A DNA stretch of 64,000 bases from Selaginella moellendorffii (taxonomy: Eukaryota; Streptophyta; Lycopodiopsida; Selaginellales; Selaginellaceae), in assembly GCF_000143415.4 (NCBI RefSeq), contig NW_003314262.1, forward strand, positions 297,255 to 361,254. The letters are read 5' to 3'. The first letter of the stretch is position 1. Each line of letters opens with the position of its first letter. Positions 11,661 through 23,846 of the stretch are shown here, piece after piece. The notes beneath the pieces are model-generated. The model saw only the letters and a program-made list of their open reading frames with translations. It was not told where the DNA came from and did not search any database. Position numbers and translations under genes: made by a program.

Positions 11661-12016
11661 TGTTAGGCGTCAGCTTTGACTATGTGGTCAATGTCGGTCA
11701 AAAAGGGAGGCTCAAGGGTATATTAAGGCATATTAGGGTAAGGGACTAACCTACCCTAGGGCTCACAGTTGAGCGGCGGCGCAGTGGAGCTTTTGAGGTA
11801 GCTCGGGGGTGGTTGGGTGGTGAGGAACCTCAAGAGGTGGCGTAGCATAGTCTAGGGCGACTAGATCTCTGTCTTTTTACGCCAGATCATAATAGTCAAA
11901 GCCAACAAGTGCTTTTGAGGTAGCTTGGGGGTGGTTGGGTGGTGAGGAACCTCAAGAGGTGGCATAGCATAGTCTAGGGCGACTAGATCTCTGTCTTTTT
12001 GCGCCGGATCATAACA
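11661..12016 (+). repeat. 3' LTR with 122-bp tandem duplication
   Basis: The LTR proper runs to about 11894. A second copy of its last part, together with the host flank GTCAAAGCCAACAAGT, is repeated with a period of 122 bp. Only the outer copy ends in ATAACA followed by the exact target duplication GTGAA. The duplication therefore arose after insertion, by copying the LTR-host junction. Confidence 0.85.
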
Positions 12017-12423
12017 GTGAAAGCCAACAAGTGCAAACGGTCAATGGCAAATTTCTTCCTTTATTTCTTTTCAGAACTTTAAGCGTCGAATATAGCTTTG
12101 CCTCTCTTGGGTCCTCAGTGGAGGATGGACAAACTTCACACCAGGACTTTCACTGGCTGCTGGCTTCAGTCTTGTATGTTTGTCTAAAGTTTCGTATTTC
12201 CCATTTGGAATTGGGTAGCACAGCTGAGGATGTTTACCTGGGTGAGGAAGAACTTAAGGTTGGATTTATCGAATCCAGACCAACTGGATAGAGCAACGGT
12301 TTTGCCAGTTCAAGTCTTAGAAGCTCTTTTCTCTTCCAAGCTTATCAAGAAAGTATTTTTCTTACACTTTGAGACATACCATTTTGCTAAAATTTTGCAG
12401 AATGATTTTCGGGCAAAATAATC
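12017..12423. other. Host flank between retroelements
   Basis: Contains GTGAA target duplication and about 400 bp with no recognised gene. Two short overlapping plus-strand frames (12031-12291, 12230-12421) have no recognisable domain. TTTCTTTTCAG at about 12060-12070 could be a splice acceptor of a disrupted exon, but nothing confirms it. Confidence 0.35.
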
Positions 12424-13880
12424 AATAAATCAGCCATTAAAAAAGTCTAGGAATTGTTTTGGAAAACTCTCCATCTTAAAGAAAGATTGACTCTCAGTTT
12501 AGGAATACAAACTTTCAAGACTCATCATATTAACATAAATTCTCATGACCCAACAACATACTTAAACATTGAATAATATGCCCATATAATCAACACTGGC
12601 ACCATTATCCATAAATGTTAATAAATACCCAAAACTTGATCACAAAGATTACATCTTTAAATATCCATACTGCATTTACACTTTTTTTCAATCATCTTCA
12701 AGTTATAAAATGCACCAAGACACTAACAACAAAAATGACATGAAAAATCAATTTCTATAGAAAATTCTTTATCACTTCGAAATAACAATGCCATTCTCAC
12801 TAACATAAGTGCTAGTAATGTCAACATTTTAACTACACACCTTTTATATCCAACAATCTACTTCAAGTGCTAATGGATTCACTTACAAGTTATAGCAAAT
12901 AAATGTTATAACCTTTTCTAACAAAAGACTCTCAAGAACCAAGGTACCAACTCAAGTTTAGCATAAAGGATCACTATTGAGAACTAAGTCAAAATTACTT
13001 TAATGTTACTATTTACAAATAAACAAGTTTCATTATTAACCACTTTGGGGTTAATCATTGTTTAACCAAGCAACTTTGTAAACACATTGCTCACTATCAC
13101 ATGGATATGATATAAAAATCACAATGACTTAATCATCAATCAAGCAATACCACTAGCAAACCCACATTATTACTTCAAAAGTTAACATGAGTATTAAATG
13201 TCAACTTTATTCGACAATATATAACATAAATGCCACAACCCACCAATAGAGATTTATGACACTTAACACCACTAAATAACTCACAACACAAGCAAGCTCA
13301 TATTGCTCTTGTTCCGACAAAATTTAAAACTAATCCAACACCAAGTTACTCAAGGAGCAATAACAAAGTTCCTTAGCAAAGAAATAAACATTGCAACCAA
13401 AGTCTTCAATAACAAACCTAGATAAAATGATTTAGTGTTCCACCACTATCCATCCCACTATTTGTCACTTGTAAGACTATTATAACTAATATACATCAAT
13501 ATAAGGACTCTTGATTACATGATGTGAACACGAGTAATGAGTTAACACTTCGTTACAAATCATCTCTCCAAAAGAGAAAATGATTTAAGTGTTTGATCTT
13601 TCATCCTTGATGACTATCTTTTCAGTTTCAACTTGACTAAACCTCAAGATTATATTCACACTACCTTTAGTTCAATCCAAGAAAAGTTATGAAAGAGCAC
13701 AAAAATGACTATATGAACTAATAGACTACTCTCTACAGTCTTGATTTACTTAAGGAACAAATGCAAATTAATAGCACCCAAATATATATTCACTCAGATC
13801 ATCATTTTCATCTTTATATATACAATGAGATTAGTTGACTCATTGGATAGTATTTATTGAGACTCATCCTCTAATACCAA
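12424..13880 (-). repeat. AT-decayed copy of LARD-like internal sequence
   Basis: Aligns by eye with 51080-52883 on the same strand: shared blocks include the start GCCATTAAAAAAGTCTA, the stretch with TTCACTTACAAGTTATAGC and the end CTAATACCAAATG. Most differences are C to T or G to A in this copy, giving very AT-rich sequence. No coding frame is present. The right end at about 13870-13881 is a reversed primer site (CTCTAATACCAAATG), so the element reads leftward. Confidence 0.65.
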
Positions 13881-14700
13881 ATGTAGTGTATATGGTTTTC
13901 ACCCTTTATTTTGGTGGTTTACTATAAGATAATCATTGAGCGGAACCTTATCCCTCCATGTAGCATATGCCACATACCATGTGTCCAAGAACAACAGAGT
14001 AAAACTTGAGTTTTAGAGTCTTATGCCACTGAATAAAGGGATGGAGTCAAACTCCTAAGCATGGAGCCAAAGAGCGAAGGAAATAGAGCATGAAATGACT
14101 CTTGAGTATACAACCTAAAGAGCAAAGGGTCAAAAGCACGGAGTGATTTAGAATAGTTCTAGAGTTTATAACATCTAAATGCCAAGATTAATATGCAAAA
14201 CAGAGTCAAATAAAGTATAGTGCTATTTCAACATACCAATGGCTTAACATAAGGATATGGATACTTCACTAGCTAGCATGGTATGGAGTTTGGGCTTAGA
14301 CCCAACTTAGATGCAAAATAAAAATAGATATGCAAACAAAAGTTAGACTATGTATCAAGTTAGTCAGCCATACTTAACTTACCCACTATCCTTACTATAC
14401 ATTTAGAACCCCCCACTGTTGGCCCCTCTCCCTCTTGAGGAACACATTCTTTGAGCTTTCACCTCAGTCCTTGGGATAATTACAAAAACTTACTAAATAT
14501 GGAATGGCATTAATTTAGATATAGGAACAACACCATTGTGTTCAAAATAATCTTAATATTTTGTAGATATGCCAAATTAGTAAATTTAGACACTTCTATA
14601 AATATTTAATGGGACCAAACGGGACCAATATATGGGGCATGATAGTGAGGGTGCTTAGTAGGCATGGTAAACTATCATCTAGCAATATTAAGGGATTAAT
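13881..14700 (-). repeat. Decayed LTR, minus orientation
   Basis: Starts TGTAGTGTATATGG next to the reversed primer site. It contains, in reverse, the blocks seen in the LTR at 19172-19747: the CATATGCCACATACCATG segment, ACTATACATTTAGAACCCCCC, and AAACTATCATCTAGCAATATT. Its far end is too diverged to place exactly. Confidence 0.55.
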
Positions 14701-16291
14701 CTCAATACACAAAAGTTTTTATTAAGCTAGTGCAAGACAGAATAAAAGAAAACTAAAAGTCAGGCCAAGTATACTCAACAAGAAACACATAGGAGTTCCT
14801 ACCTTATGTTATTTGGGCTAAGTATAGATGCTAAGCCCAATTTACTAACACTTGAACAAGAGGGGCTGAAAAAGAAACCAACAGTATTGACCTTTTATTG
14901 TCATAGCAGTAAAGATAAAATATTTAAAAAGACTAGCTTATAAAAGTTTTTTGATACCTACAGTCATATTCGCAATAAGTGTGATGTTGTAGAAAGTCAC
15001 AAAATTATAAGTTTCTAAAAAAAGTAGGAGGGCATTCTTTTGCACCCAATTTATTACACCTTTTGTCATTGCATTTATCTTCAACTTATGAGTACTATTC
15101 TCTCTATATATTTTTTGTGTGGTTTGGTTGTGTTGTGCAATAGACAACTATTGCAACTCCTAACCTTTGAATTACTACTCTATAAAAAAAGATTGCAAGG
15201 GTTAAAACTAAATAGCACAAACATTTATGTGTACTTTTCTTTATTCAAATGAGAGTGTAAGTGAAGATTTATAAATTTTATACATTATACTATGACAAAC
15301 CCCTTAACATTGTATTTTAGAGAAGAACCAAATATCTCCTTTATATGCAACAAGCTTATATCGATGATTATATTTTTTACATTTCAAATAGTTACATGGC
15401 CTATATATTGTAAATAGTTACATACAGAAGAGAAATATGGATATATAAAACTGCTTTATTTTATAAAATAATTTTTGTAATTACAATTTGTGAATGTATG
15501 GAATATGGGAATGGAATACAAAAATGGAATACAGAAATGTGCAAATTAATTAACCTAAAAACCCTAACTTATATGTAGGAGCAAATGGTCCAAATTGAAA
15601 CCAATCTAATAGCTATTAGAATCCCACTATGCTAATATTAATATACAACATTCTAGTTGTACGCATAGCCCTCACATGGATATAAGGTAGGAATTCTTAT
15701 GTGTTTCTAGATAAGCATACTTGGCCTAGCTCTTAGTTCTCTTCTTGATATTCCTCTAGATCCTAGCTCGTCCACTATAGAACCTAAGTGTTTTCCATCA
15801 TTCTGAGAGGAAGGGATTGGTGGATCTATAGGTAGTGTTAGTTGTTCGTGATCTCTTTATATGAAGCATTTTAATTAATGTATATGCATAATTTTTGGAG
15901 GATTGGTTTGTTAGACACCATGCCGAACCTTATAAACTTGCAATCCAATTTATCACAACACCCGATATGGTCCCTTCCACTAAACAAGGAGCCCTTTAGA
16001 TAAACCACATACTATAAAATTAGGAAAACAAAATAATACCAAGTTATCCATTTTGTACTTCGTAGGTGGATAATGATAGGAGTTATAGCACCATTTTTGT
16101 CCCATTTATACATGGCCTAAATGTTCAGTAGACTCTGCTCAGACAAGTGAAAGAATGCTCGTCAAATACTAATCCCAAGACCTAGCATTGGCAGCTTATA
16201 GCAATTGCAAAGGTAAACTCAATTCTATTGATAGTATTGGATTATAACTATATAGGAATTTATATGGTGAAGTACCAATAGAACTTTATAC
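14701..16291. other. AT-rich TE-derived stretch
   Basis: No convincing gene. A short inverted match links 14740-14810 with 15680-15750 (both contain CTATGTGTTTC or its diverged reverse complement and TACTTGGCCT). It is probably retroelement end sequence. The short frames around 14938-15252 are AT-rich noise. Confidence 0.35.
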
Positions 16292-16457
16292 CCCTTGTAG
16301 TGCACTCTATCTTTTTTGTCTTAAATCAACTGGAAAAGAGGTAATTGCTTGGTCAGAGAGCCCTTAGTGGCTATTTTATCCCCATGTATCCCCTAAATTT
16401 CTAAGGATTTATGATGATATTATATCTAAATCTAATCCCATGATCACATGTGCTACA
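16292..16457 (-). repeat. Short solo LTR (TRIM-like), copy 1
   Basis: About 165 bp from TGTAGTGCACTC to CATGTGCTACA. It matches 53049-53208 closely, including GAGAGCCCTTAGTGGCTATTTTATCCCC. TG...CA ends and complementary termini fit a small LTR. The sister copy sits next to a reversed primer-site-like GATACCAAC, so orientation is probably minus. Confidence 0.55.
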
Positions 16458-18990
16458 CTCTTGTGATATACGTATATCGAAGAGATGCCAAATAACCATT
16501 CTAATCTGAATGTTAAAAGTTTATATACTTTGATCATCCCTTTGAAGGTTTGAATGAGCTGTTCCACTAAACCATCTAACTGTGGATGATAAACACTTGT
16601 GATAATGTAGCATATCCTCAAAGACATCAAAATGTGAAATGCCTTAGCCATAAATGTGGGACTATTATCCGAAAGAATTCACTCGGGATAGGAATGCTGG
16701 AACACCACTTGATTAAGGAGGAAGTATCTAACAACAGTTGCAAATGCACTAACAAAAGCATTGACTTCTATTTAGGAAGTCAAGTTATCAAAAACAATAA
16801 TGATATACTCATTGTCAATAGTCAACTGTGGAAAAAGCCCTATTAGATCAAATACCACTAACTCAAACGAATGAGAAATTGTAATTAACTCCAACTATCC
16901 TTCTACAGCACAAGGGGGAGTATGACGAACTTGGCACTAAACACAGTTATGCACATACTAAATAACATTATTCACAACTTTAGCTAATAGGAAGACCTTC
17001 ACAACTTTTTGGTCACATGATGATGTCCCATATACCCACCTAGAATAGGAGAATCATGGTAGGTATGGAGAAAGTGTGGAATAAAAATCAAAGGCACCAT
17101 CAGTCATAAATAATCATCAGGATCTATCCCCACAAAATAAAGGAGACTGTGTTTAAAGTTATATTGAGAATGTAAATGCCAAAATGGCAAGTCATCAAAA
17201 AGTGATGCAGGATTCGCAAACCCATTGCAAAGGCTTTGAATCTATGACTCAATTTTTTAAGCCTCACAAACCTTGTCAAGAGAAGGTAAATCTTGCTTTG
17301 CACCTTGTGGATATTGAATATTAAGTATAGTGACTGCCGACAATATGGAATCCTCATCCAAAAAACCCATAGATGCTGGAATAACAAGCTCGTTAGAAAC
17401 ATAAGAAAAAAGTGAAGAAGGAAGAAGAGCTCGAGAAAGGGCATCAGCGTCACCCATAGAACTCCCTAGGTAATGAAAAACATTAAAATTATATATTTGA
17501 ATATTTAAAGCCCACTGTACAATACAACCAAGTTCTTTTGCTTCAATAATGAAGTAACTGCAGCATGATCACTTTCTGGTAATGTCTAAGAATCATGTAA
17601 ATATGCATGAAGTTTCTCGAAACCCCAAACTATTGCTAAACACTTTTTCTTTGTTGTAGAGTAGTTCACCTCCATTGGTTGTAACATATGGTTGATATAT
17701 GCAATAAGATGGTATTGACCAGGCACACTCGAGCTCTCTTGCAACAACACACCTCTAAAACTAATATAAAAAACATCTATATGCAAAATAAAGGGCTAAA
17801 TGTAGTCAGGATATGCCAAAATTGGAGGAATCATCAATAACTTTTTGAGATCGCAAATGCCTATTCACAGTTTATAGACCAAATGAAAGATGATGTTGAC
17901 AATTTTAGCAACACTCACAATGGTGCAATGCGATCAAAAAGATGATAAAAAAATGACAAAAATCCACACCTTGCCCAAAAAGTGCTACACATCATTCACA
18001 CATTTTAGAGTAGGGGAACTTTAGAACACCCACAAATTTATCAAGATCAATTTACAAACCTTTATGAAAAATACAATACCCAAGATAAGTCGTGTCCTTG
18101 GACCCAAACACGCACTTCGACCATTTCAGCTTTAAACTAATTTCTTGTAGCCGATCTAACACCTTACAAACATCACGGGTGTGTTCTTTCTATATCCCCT
18201 CCCAGTGGATCAAAACATTATTAATGAAGTCAGTAGTCACTTCTGGCATATCGCAAAGAACTTTGTCCATCATTTGCTGAAAAATTGTTATAGCATTGTT
18301 TAAATCAAATAGCATCACCAAGAATTCATACAAATTAAACAATGTATGAAAAATAGTTTTAGGAATATCTTCCTTGGGCATCACTACTTACCAATGCCCA
18401 AAAGTAAGATCTAACTTGGTGAATCATCGACTTCTCCTTAGATGATCCATGATAGTGTGAGGAAGAGGGTACATATGCGGGATTGTCACTTTGTTTAACG
18501 GACAATAGTCAATGCAAAAACAAATACTCTTATCAGGCTTCGTCACAAGATAAGTCATAAGCATTCCCAACTTGATCCACTTTGATATATTTGGCTTCAC
18601 ACGAAGCAAAAAGCTTCGGAAACAAATGCCAAATTGCATCACTGACTTAGATGGCCCTTAATGAAGATGATGTGATTGTTGCAAAGCATTATCACAATTG
18701 TTGACATGTTTAAATGCGCATTTGAAGACATCTAGGAGAATATTTTAATCCTCACGAGTGGTTGTGTTCAAACCATTGTACCACTGTAGTGCCTTCCCTT
18801 GGAGATACATGGGAAACTCATGCAAACACCGAATATCATCCCAAGAATGATATGTGGCAATCACTGTAAAGTGATTGAACCAATGGTACACATCATCCCC
18901 AAGACTCCTATTGTCGCAAATATGACTCCAGGTATCGAAAGTTACCTGTCGACTAGTCCTTTTCAGATATTCTTTCCTTATTGCCACAAC
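16409..18990 (-). pseudogene. Decayed Ty3/gypsy polyprotein
   Basis: Domain fragments follow retroelement order on the minus strand. Gag is at 18987-18745 (DDVYHWFNHFTVIATYHSW, YLQGKALQWYNGL). RT is at about 18642-18190 (PDKSICFCIDYCPLNKVTIP and later fragments). RNase H is at 17786-17586 (MEVNYSTTKKKCLAIVWGFE). Integrase is at about 17450-16409 (YHPQLDGLVEQLIQTFKG). Each piece is truncated by stops and indels, and base composition is strongly AT-biased. This is an old, methylated-looking relic. Part of its 3' end overlaps the small solo LTR at 16292-16457. Confidence 0.7.
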
Positions 18991-19171
18991 AGAAGGTCAG
19001 TATTGCTAAACCTATTATCAGTCTCCACTTAAACTAGTTGAGAAATTAGTCTCCATATGTGCACTTAACCAAATGAGCATAAGGACGTAATTCCTAAGTG
19101 TTATTAGTCAAGCATACTTGACCTGGTTAGAGAAACTCATTCATTGACTTGCAATTACTTGTGTTAGGAAC

Positions 19172-19747
19172 CCCTGCAATATTGAGTTTAGTCCCTTAAT
19201 ATTCAATAGATGATAGCTTACCATGTCTGCCAAACACCTCGCTATCATGCATCTTGTGTTAGTACTATTTGGTCCCAATTTCTATTTATGGACACTATCT
19301 AGTGTCAAAGATCTACTCATTTGGCATATCTATGGAATGTAGATATTGACTTAAACACAATAGTGTTTGTCCCATGTCCAAATTCACAATTTAGAGACAT
19401 TCCATATTTAATAAATTTTGAGTTAGTCTTAGAGACTAACTCCTGGTGCTAAGGATGGATAAAGATGAAAGCCCAAAGCGTGTATTCCTCAACCGGGGGG
19501 GGGGGGGGGGGCGCTGTGGGGGGTTCCAAATGTATACTAGGGATAGTGGGTAAGTTGGGCATAGCTGACTAACCTGAGGCATAATTTAGTTTAGTTCCCA
19601 CTTGTGTGTCTGTCCTTGTTCTGCATTCAGCTTGGGTCTTGGACACATGGCATGTGACATGTGGCATATGGATGGTTTATATTCTGCTTCATGGTTATCC
19701 TATGGTAAATCACCATAGGATAAAGGGTAAAAACCATGTACGTTACA
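19172..19747 (+). repeat. LTR of LARD/gypsy family
   Basis: Runs from TGTTAGGAACCCC to TACGTTACA and is followed at once by TTTGGTATCAGAGG (19748-19761), an initiator-Met type primer site. It contains an 18-base G run at about 19495-19512. Related fragments are at 13881-14700, 34733-35966, 43697-43835 and 47345-47672. The left flank 18930-19171 resembles 47673-48000 in reverse, so internal sequence abuts the LTR on both sides. Confidence 0.65.
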
Positions 19748-20352
19748 TTTGGTATCAGAGGATGAGTCTTGGTGAGTACTATCCAATGAGATTGGGGACC
19801 TAGTCTTGTTGCATACGCAGAGATGAAAACGATGATCTGAGTGGGTACACGTTTGGTGCAATTGTTCCTTGGTATAAAATTTTGGTTACCTTTCGTATTA
19901 GATTATATAAGCTTTTGCTTGGGCTCATAGGATGGATTGATATATTCCATTTTACACAAGTTTGCGTTTGGGCTCCTAAGTGAGGCACATTAGCAACTCA
20001 AAGTTACACTTTGAGTTGGCAAGATTAATTTTAGCCTATTGGTGGTTCATTAATTGTTCCTTCTACTGTAGGTGAAAGTAAGCCTCTTCTGGGTTTGCTA
20101 TGAGTGGCAAATAAGCTAATCCGTAGCTATTTAGCATGGCATTAGTGGAACAACCAAGACTATAGGGAATAGTCTATTAGTTCAAGTAGTCATTATCATG
20201 CTCTTTTATAAACTTTTCGTGGATTAAATTGAAGGCAGTGCAAAAGCAAGCTTGAGGTTTGGTCAAAGATGAGACTAAAAAAAGAGTTATCAGGGACAAA
20301 GGATCAAACATGTAAATCATCTTCTCTTTTTAGAGAGATGATTTACAATGAG
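19748..20352 (+). repeat. 5' internal sequence of LARD-like element
   Basis: Non-coding sequence after the primer site. It matches 43836-44480 in the same orientation and 52883-52230 in reverse (shared TTGCATACGCAGAGATGAAAA, ATGAGTGGCAAATA, AAGGCAGTGCAAAAGCAAGC). It is cut at 20353 by insertion of a chromovirus LTR. Confidence 0.65.
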
Positions 20353-20554
20353 TGTAAGCCATAAATTTTTCCTTTTTAATTTACTTGCTTACCTCATCTA
20401 TCCAACTAACATTGCCTTGGCCTTAGCTAAGTTCCCTCACCAAGGTTTCTACCTTTTGTACCAGCTCTTACTTGGTCCTACTTGGTTTCAGCTACTCACT
20501 GCACGAGCAACGGAGCGTTAGCCATCCATCCACAGATTCGTAATCTCTCCCAAT

Positions 20555-20578
20555 AAGCTCTATTTCGTTAAAGTGGGA
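20555..20578 (+). repeat. Left terminal inverted repeat, copy 1
   Basis: AAGCTCTATTTCGTTAAAG followed by TGGGA. It pairs with the right end at 33651-33674 with one mismatch. The bases just inside form a second hairpin, GTGGGA...TCCCAC, within about 22 bp. Confidence 0.9.
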
Positions 20579-21233
20579 ATTGTCATTATCCCACTTGTAA
20601 AATAAGGTTTCCAAACCTTTATATAGTATATAAATATAACAAAATTCAACTGCATTGAGGCACATGCCATTTTATTTTAAACAAGGAAATGTCTACTCAA
20701 TCACTTCTCCTCCCCCTGCCACTGCTTCACCTCTCTCTTCTCCTTGTCATTGTTGTCCAATTTCTTTCCATCCTTTTAATATTGGCTCAGTTGCTCCCAG
20801 TCTAGGTGGAGCCCAAGTCCCCATTCAATCTTTACTTTCCCCTTATTAATAAAACAACTTTGTAGACTTCCAATAACATGCTGTAACACTTCTAGTATAA
20901 TGCAAATCCTCTCAAAGAATTGTCTTTTAATATTAATACAATGGCATGGAACCCCATGCCATAATAAGTTACATTTTTAAATAAATACATGCCATCTCAG
21001 ACTGTTATTTTTTGCCTCCAACGCCTATACAATAATCTTGGAATTTCATCACTCTCCACACTATCAGGATTTAAACCCAATAGTAATGCCATCTCTTCTC
21101 TAATACGTCCATGCTCATGTTCAGTGGTCGAAGAACCCATCCGGTTGAGCAGATTATGGAGATGCGGATAGTGCTTGGCTAGACAATATACATGCCATAA
21201 ATGATGACTGGTGTTTGTCCGATCAAATGGCTT
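20579..21233. other. Left subterminal region of the transposon
   Basis: Non-coding, AT-rich. Holds a perfect dyad copy at 20941-20962 (ATGGCATGG / CCATGCCAT arms) and half-sites CATGCCAT near 20665, 20989 and 21189. It is the 3' side of the phosphatase-domain exon, so it probably includes that gene's 3' UTR. Confidence 0.5.
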
Positions 21234-23846
21234 CTAATATACCGTTCCATCTGCCATTTGGTTGATTTCTGCAGCCACCTCCTGGATTGGCCGGTTCTCT
21301 ATCACCATCGCTCCAAGCCATTTTGCAAGGTCCCCCAGAACATATGGTTTCTTCTCCCTAGTTTCCATACTACAAGAGATGGGGTGCACTGCATATGTGT
21401 GCGTGTTCACTGCAGTTTTAATCGGCGAGTCATCGATGATGAGGATTTCACTTGACCTAGCAGTCCGGTTCATCACTACAACCTCTGGCTTGACGAAGAT
21501 GGGCTTGCTACCCCTCACATGGACCATAGTCAAGCAATCCTCCTGCGTTAGGAGAAAGTCAAATGGTAATATTACTTGCGTTTGATTGTGCATCATCTGT
21601 AGCAACGTTAATGCATTATGGCACATCATGGATGTCCAAACTCCCAATTGCAAATTGAACCCGGCCCTCTGTTTTAAGTGTCGCATGGTCATTATTAGAT
21701 CCCGCAGTTTCTCCCGTGTGATTAATGTGAATCTGTCTCTTTTGACCAACTTGCGACCACAGGCTTTGGAGGGTGCAATGACATTCGAGGACGAGCCACG
21801 CTCATGGGAGAAAAGGACACCGTTCAGATCAAAAACGATACAGTACCTTCGCCGTGACTCTGAAATGAAATGCGTCAGCATAAAAAATGGTACAAGTCAA
21901 TTTTACCATCTATAATATTAGCGAATGGTGCTCCCGATGGTCGTTGAGAGGGTTTTAGTCGAGGAAACGTGAAGGGCGGAAATACTCTCCTCTGCAATGT
22001 GGGGTCAATCGCATCCGATGGCGTGTGGGCACATGCCATTTCAGCTATAGACTCTGGTACAACTGGCTCAACAGTGGCATGGGGTGGTTCCGATGGCGTG
22101 TGATCACACGCCATTTCAGCTGGTGCCTCCGTTGGCAAAGTGGACATGACCGAACAGGCAGCAGGGGCGGTGTAGGGAGGTTCCAACGGCGCGTAGTCAG
22201 ATGATTGGGCATACATTGAGTCTGTTGGAAATGAGGATACGACTGGCTCGGCGGCTGGGGCGACCTCATGTGGGTCCAATGGCGCCTGGTCACCGTCAGT
22301 TGGATACGTGGACAAGATTGACTCAGTGGTATGGGTAGCATCAAGTGGAGCGTGGTCAGCTTGCTTGGTGTTGATATGGATAGTAGCCTCCACCAGCTCT
22401 GATGACTCTTGCAGGCAAGTAGAGTCCACTGGCGGATCCATATGCATGTCCAAATATCTCCCTTCGATTGAGATGGTATCCTCCCTACTGGCTACTAAAA
22501 ACAAACTCATTAGCACATTGAATCGACTATACTGTATTTACCATCAACTACTATTGAGGAACTAGGACCGATATCACTTGGGCGCACTGCTGATTCTGAA
22601 GGATTGGACATACGTTTCGACCCTTGCTTGGCACTATCCTTCCTCGACACTAAAGGCTAGAGTTTGTATCTTAATTCAACTGAATAATCTTTACTTACCA
22701 TTTGCTCTGCGACCTACATGGACAATGTTAGAAATGGTAAAAGGTTAGGAATGGATGTGCTATTATTTACCTGATGGTTTGTCTTGTATGACCTTCCTCC
22801 GCTGCTCTTTGGCCACCTCAGGCTGGCCATCGTCGTCATCATCGTCGTCGTCGTTATTGTAATTGTCACCATTGTGAGGACCATCCAAGTCCTCTTTGTC
22901 CTCCTCTTCTTCGTCCTCCTCTTCTTTGTCCTCCTCTTCGTCCTTCTGCTCTTCCTGCTCATTATCTTTCTTTGGCTCCTCATCCCCCTCCTGCATTTCT
23001 TCCATAGGCTGCTCAGGCTGGATGGCTTGTTCTTCCAGGACCATCTTGGGAAAATCATCTGGCCAAGTCTCCATCTCAAAATACAAGACATCCATAGCCT
23101 GTTTTAGTGCGTGGCCTAGGACCGTATCCTCACCCGACTGTCTTAACATGGTTTCTGCACGTTCTTGCACCCTTTGAAGATGACGAGATGAGAAAAACGT
23201 GGCCCTGACTTGAAAAGCATCCCTCATCCATTGTACCTCTCCATTGAGATTGGGGAAGGGGAGTCCGCCATAGGAATTTGAGTCAGGAGGTGGTGACTGG
23301 TTGCTTTCACTCAGCCCTTGATCTGCAATGAATGGCATGAGAACACATGCCATAACCGCGAGGAATTACCTATCATCTTTTCGTTGCCCTTCTTCCTTTT
23401 CGAATCAAACGCCTTTGATCCCGACAACTGTCCAACGTGCTTTCACTGTTTATGACCACTGTCAGTTTGAGCTTGGCTGGTGTTTGCCTGTTTTGCCTTT
23501 GAAGAAGTGTCTCCTGCAAGGAATGGCATGAGACCACACGCCATTGCAAATATAATTTGTACCTCCATTTTTCCTATTGCTTGTCTGTTTATCCTTCTTC
23601 GACGCGCCACCAGTGCGCTTTTCAGTCCTTGTGTCTGAATATTCACAACGATCTATAATCAAAATGGCGTGAGGCCTCACGTGACCTTACCTTGTGTAGG
23701 TTGTGAGCTCGGCCCAACATGGGTATCTTCAACAGCAGCTGTTAACGCCGTTTCAACATCTGGGGGTGGCCACGCTCCTACATACAGAGCTTGTGAGATA
23801 ACATTTAAACTTAAAGTGCGTACTCACCAGGTTCGCAGAGAAGATA
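21234..23846 (-). pseudogene. Acidic/basic linker and FCP1-like HAD phosphatase domain (C-terminal part of ParB fusion)
   Basis: Exons on the minus strand are 23691-23777, 23563-23652, 23370-23513, 22771-23322, 22699-22713, 22542-22649, 21907-22494 and 21234-21859, with GT-AG introns of 38-57 bp. Phases agree throughout and continue the frame of the ParB/methyltransferase exon. The linker has a Glu/Asp-rich tract (about 22850-22980) and a Pro-rich repeat region with units ending in PLDPHE or PSEPPH. The last exon is a HAD fold of the FCP1/SCP type: FDLNGVL (motif I), GVWTSM (II), SKPIFVKPE (lysine motif) and LIIDDSP (IV). FCP1-type enzymes remove phosphate from Ser/Thr of protein tails. The second motif I Asp is Asn here, so activity is doubtful. 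A TGA at 23443-23445 breaks the frame. Confidence 0.72.
23443..23445 (-). other. Second nonsense codon in the fusion frame
   Basis: TGA between DSGHKQ and KHVGQLSGSKAFD in exon 23370-23513. It is one transition away from CGA (Arg). Reading on both sides is in phase with the neighbouring exons. Confidence 0.6.

Larger units (their letters stand above)
6404..12016 (+). mobile_element. Ty3/gypsy LTR retrotransposon with nested TRIM
   Basis: A complete but defective element, bounded by GTGAA at 6399-6403 and 12017-12021. It has short LTRs (TG...CA, about 220-235 bp), an initiator-Met type primer site and a purine tract before the 3' LTR. The polyprotein order is Gag, protease, reverse transcriptase, RNase H, integrase, which is the Ty3/gypsy order. 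Reading is broken by several stops, many at codons one transition away from Gln or Arg, and integrase is split by a TRIM. The 3' end carries a 122-bp tandem duplication that captured host flank. No full chromodomain is visible at the C-terminus. Confidence 0.93.

Noticed and set aside
22784-23177. Hydrophobic Val/Leu-rich and poly-Ser proteins on the plus strand
   Set aside because: They are antisense shadows of the Glu/Asp-rich linker exon of the fusion gene.
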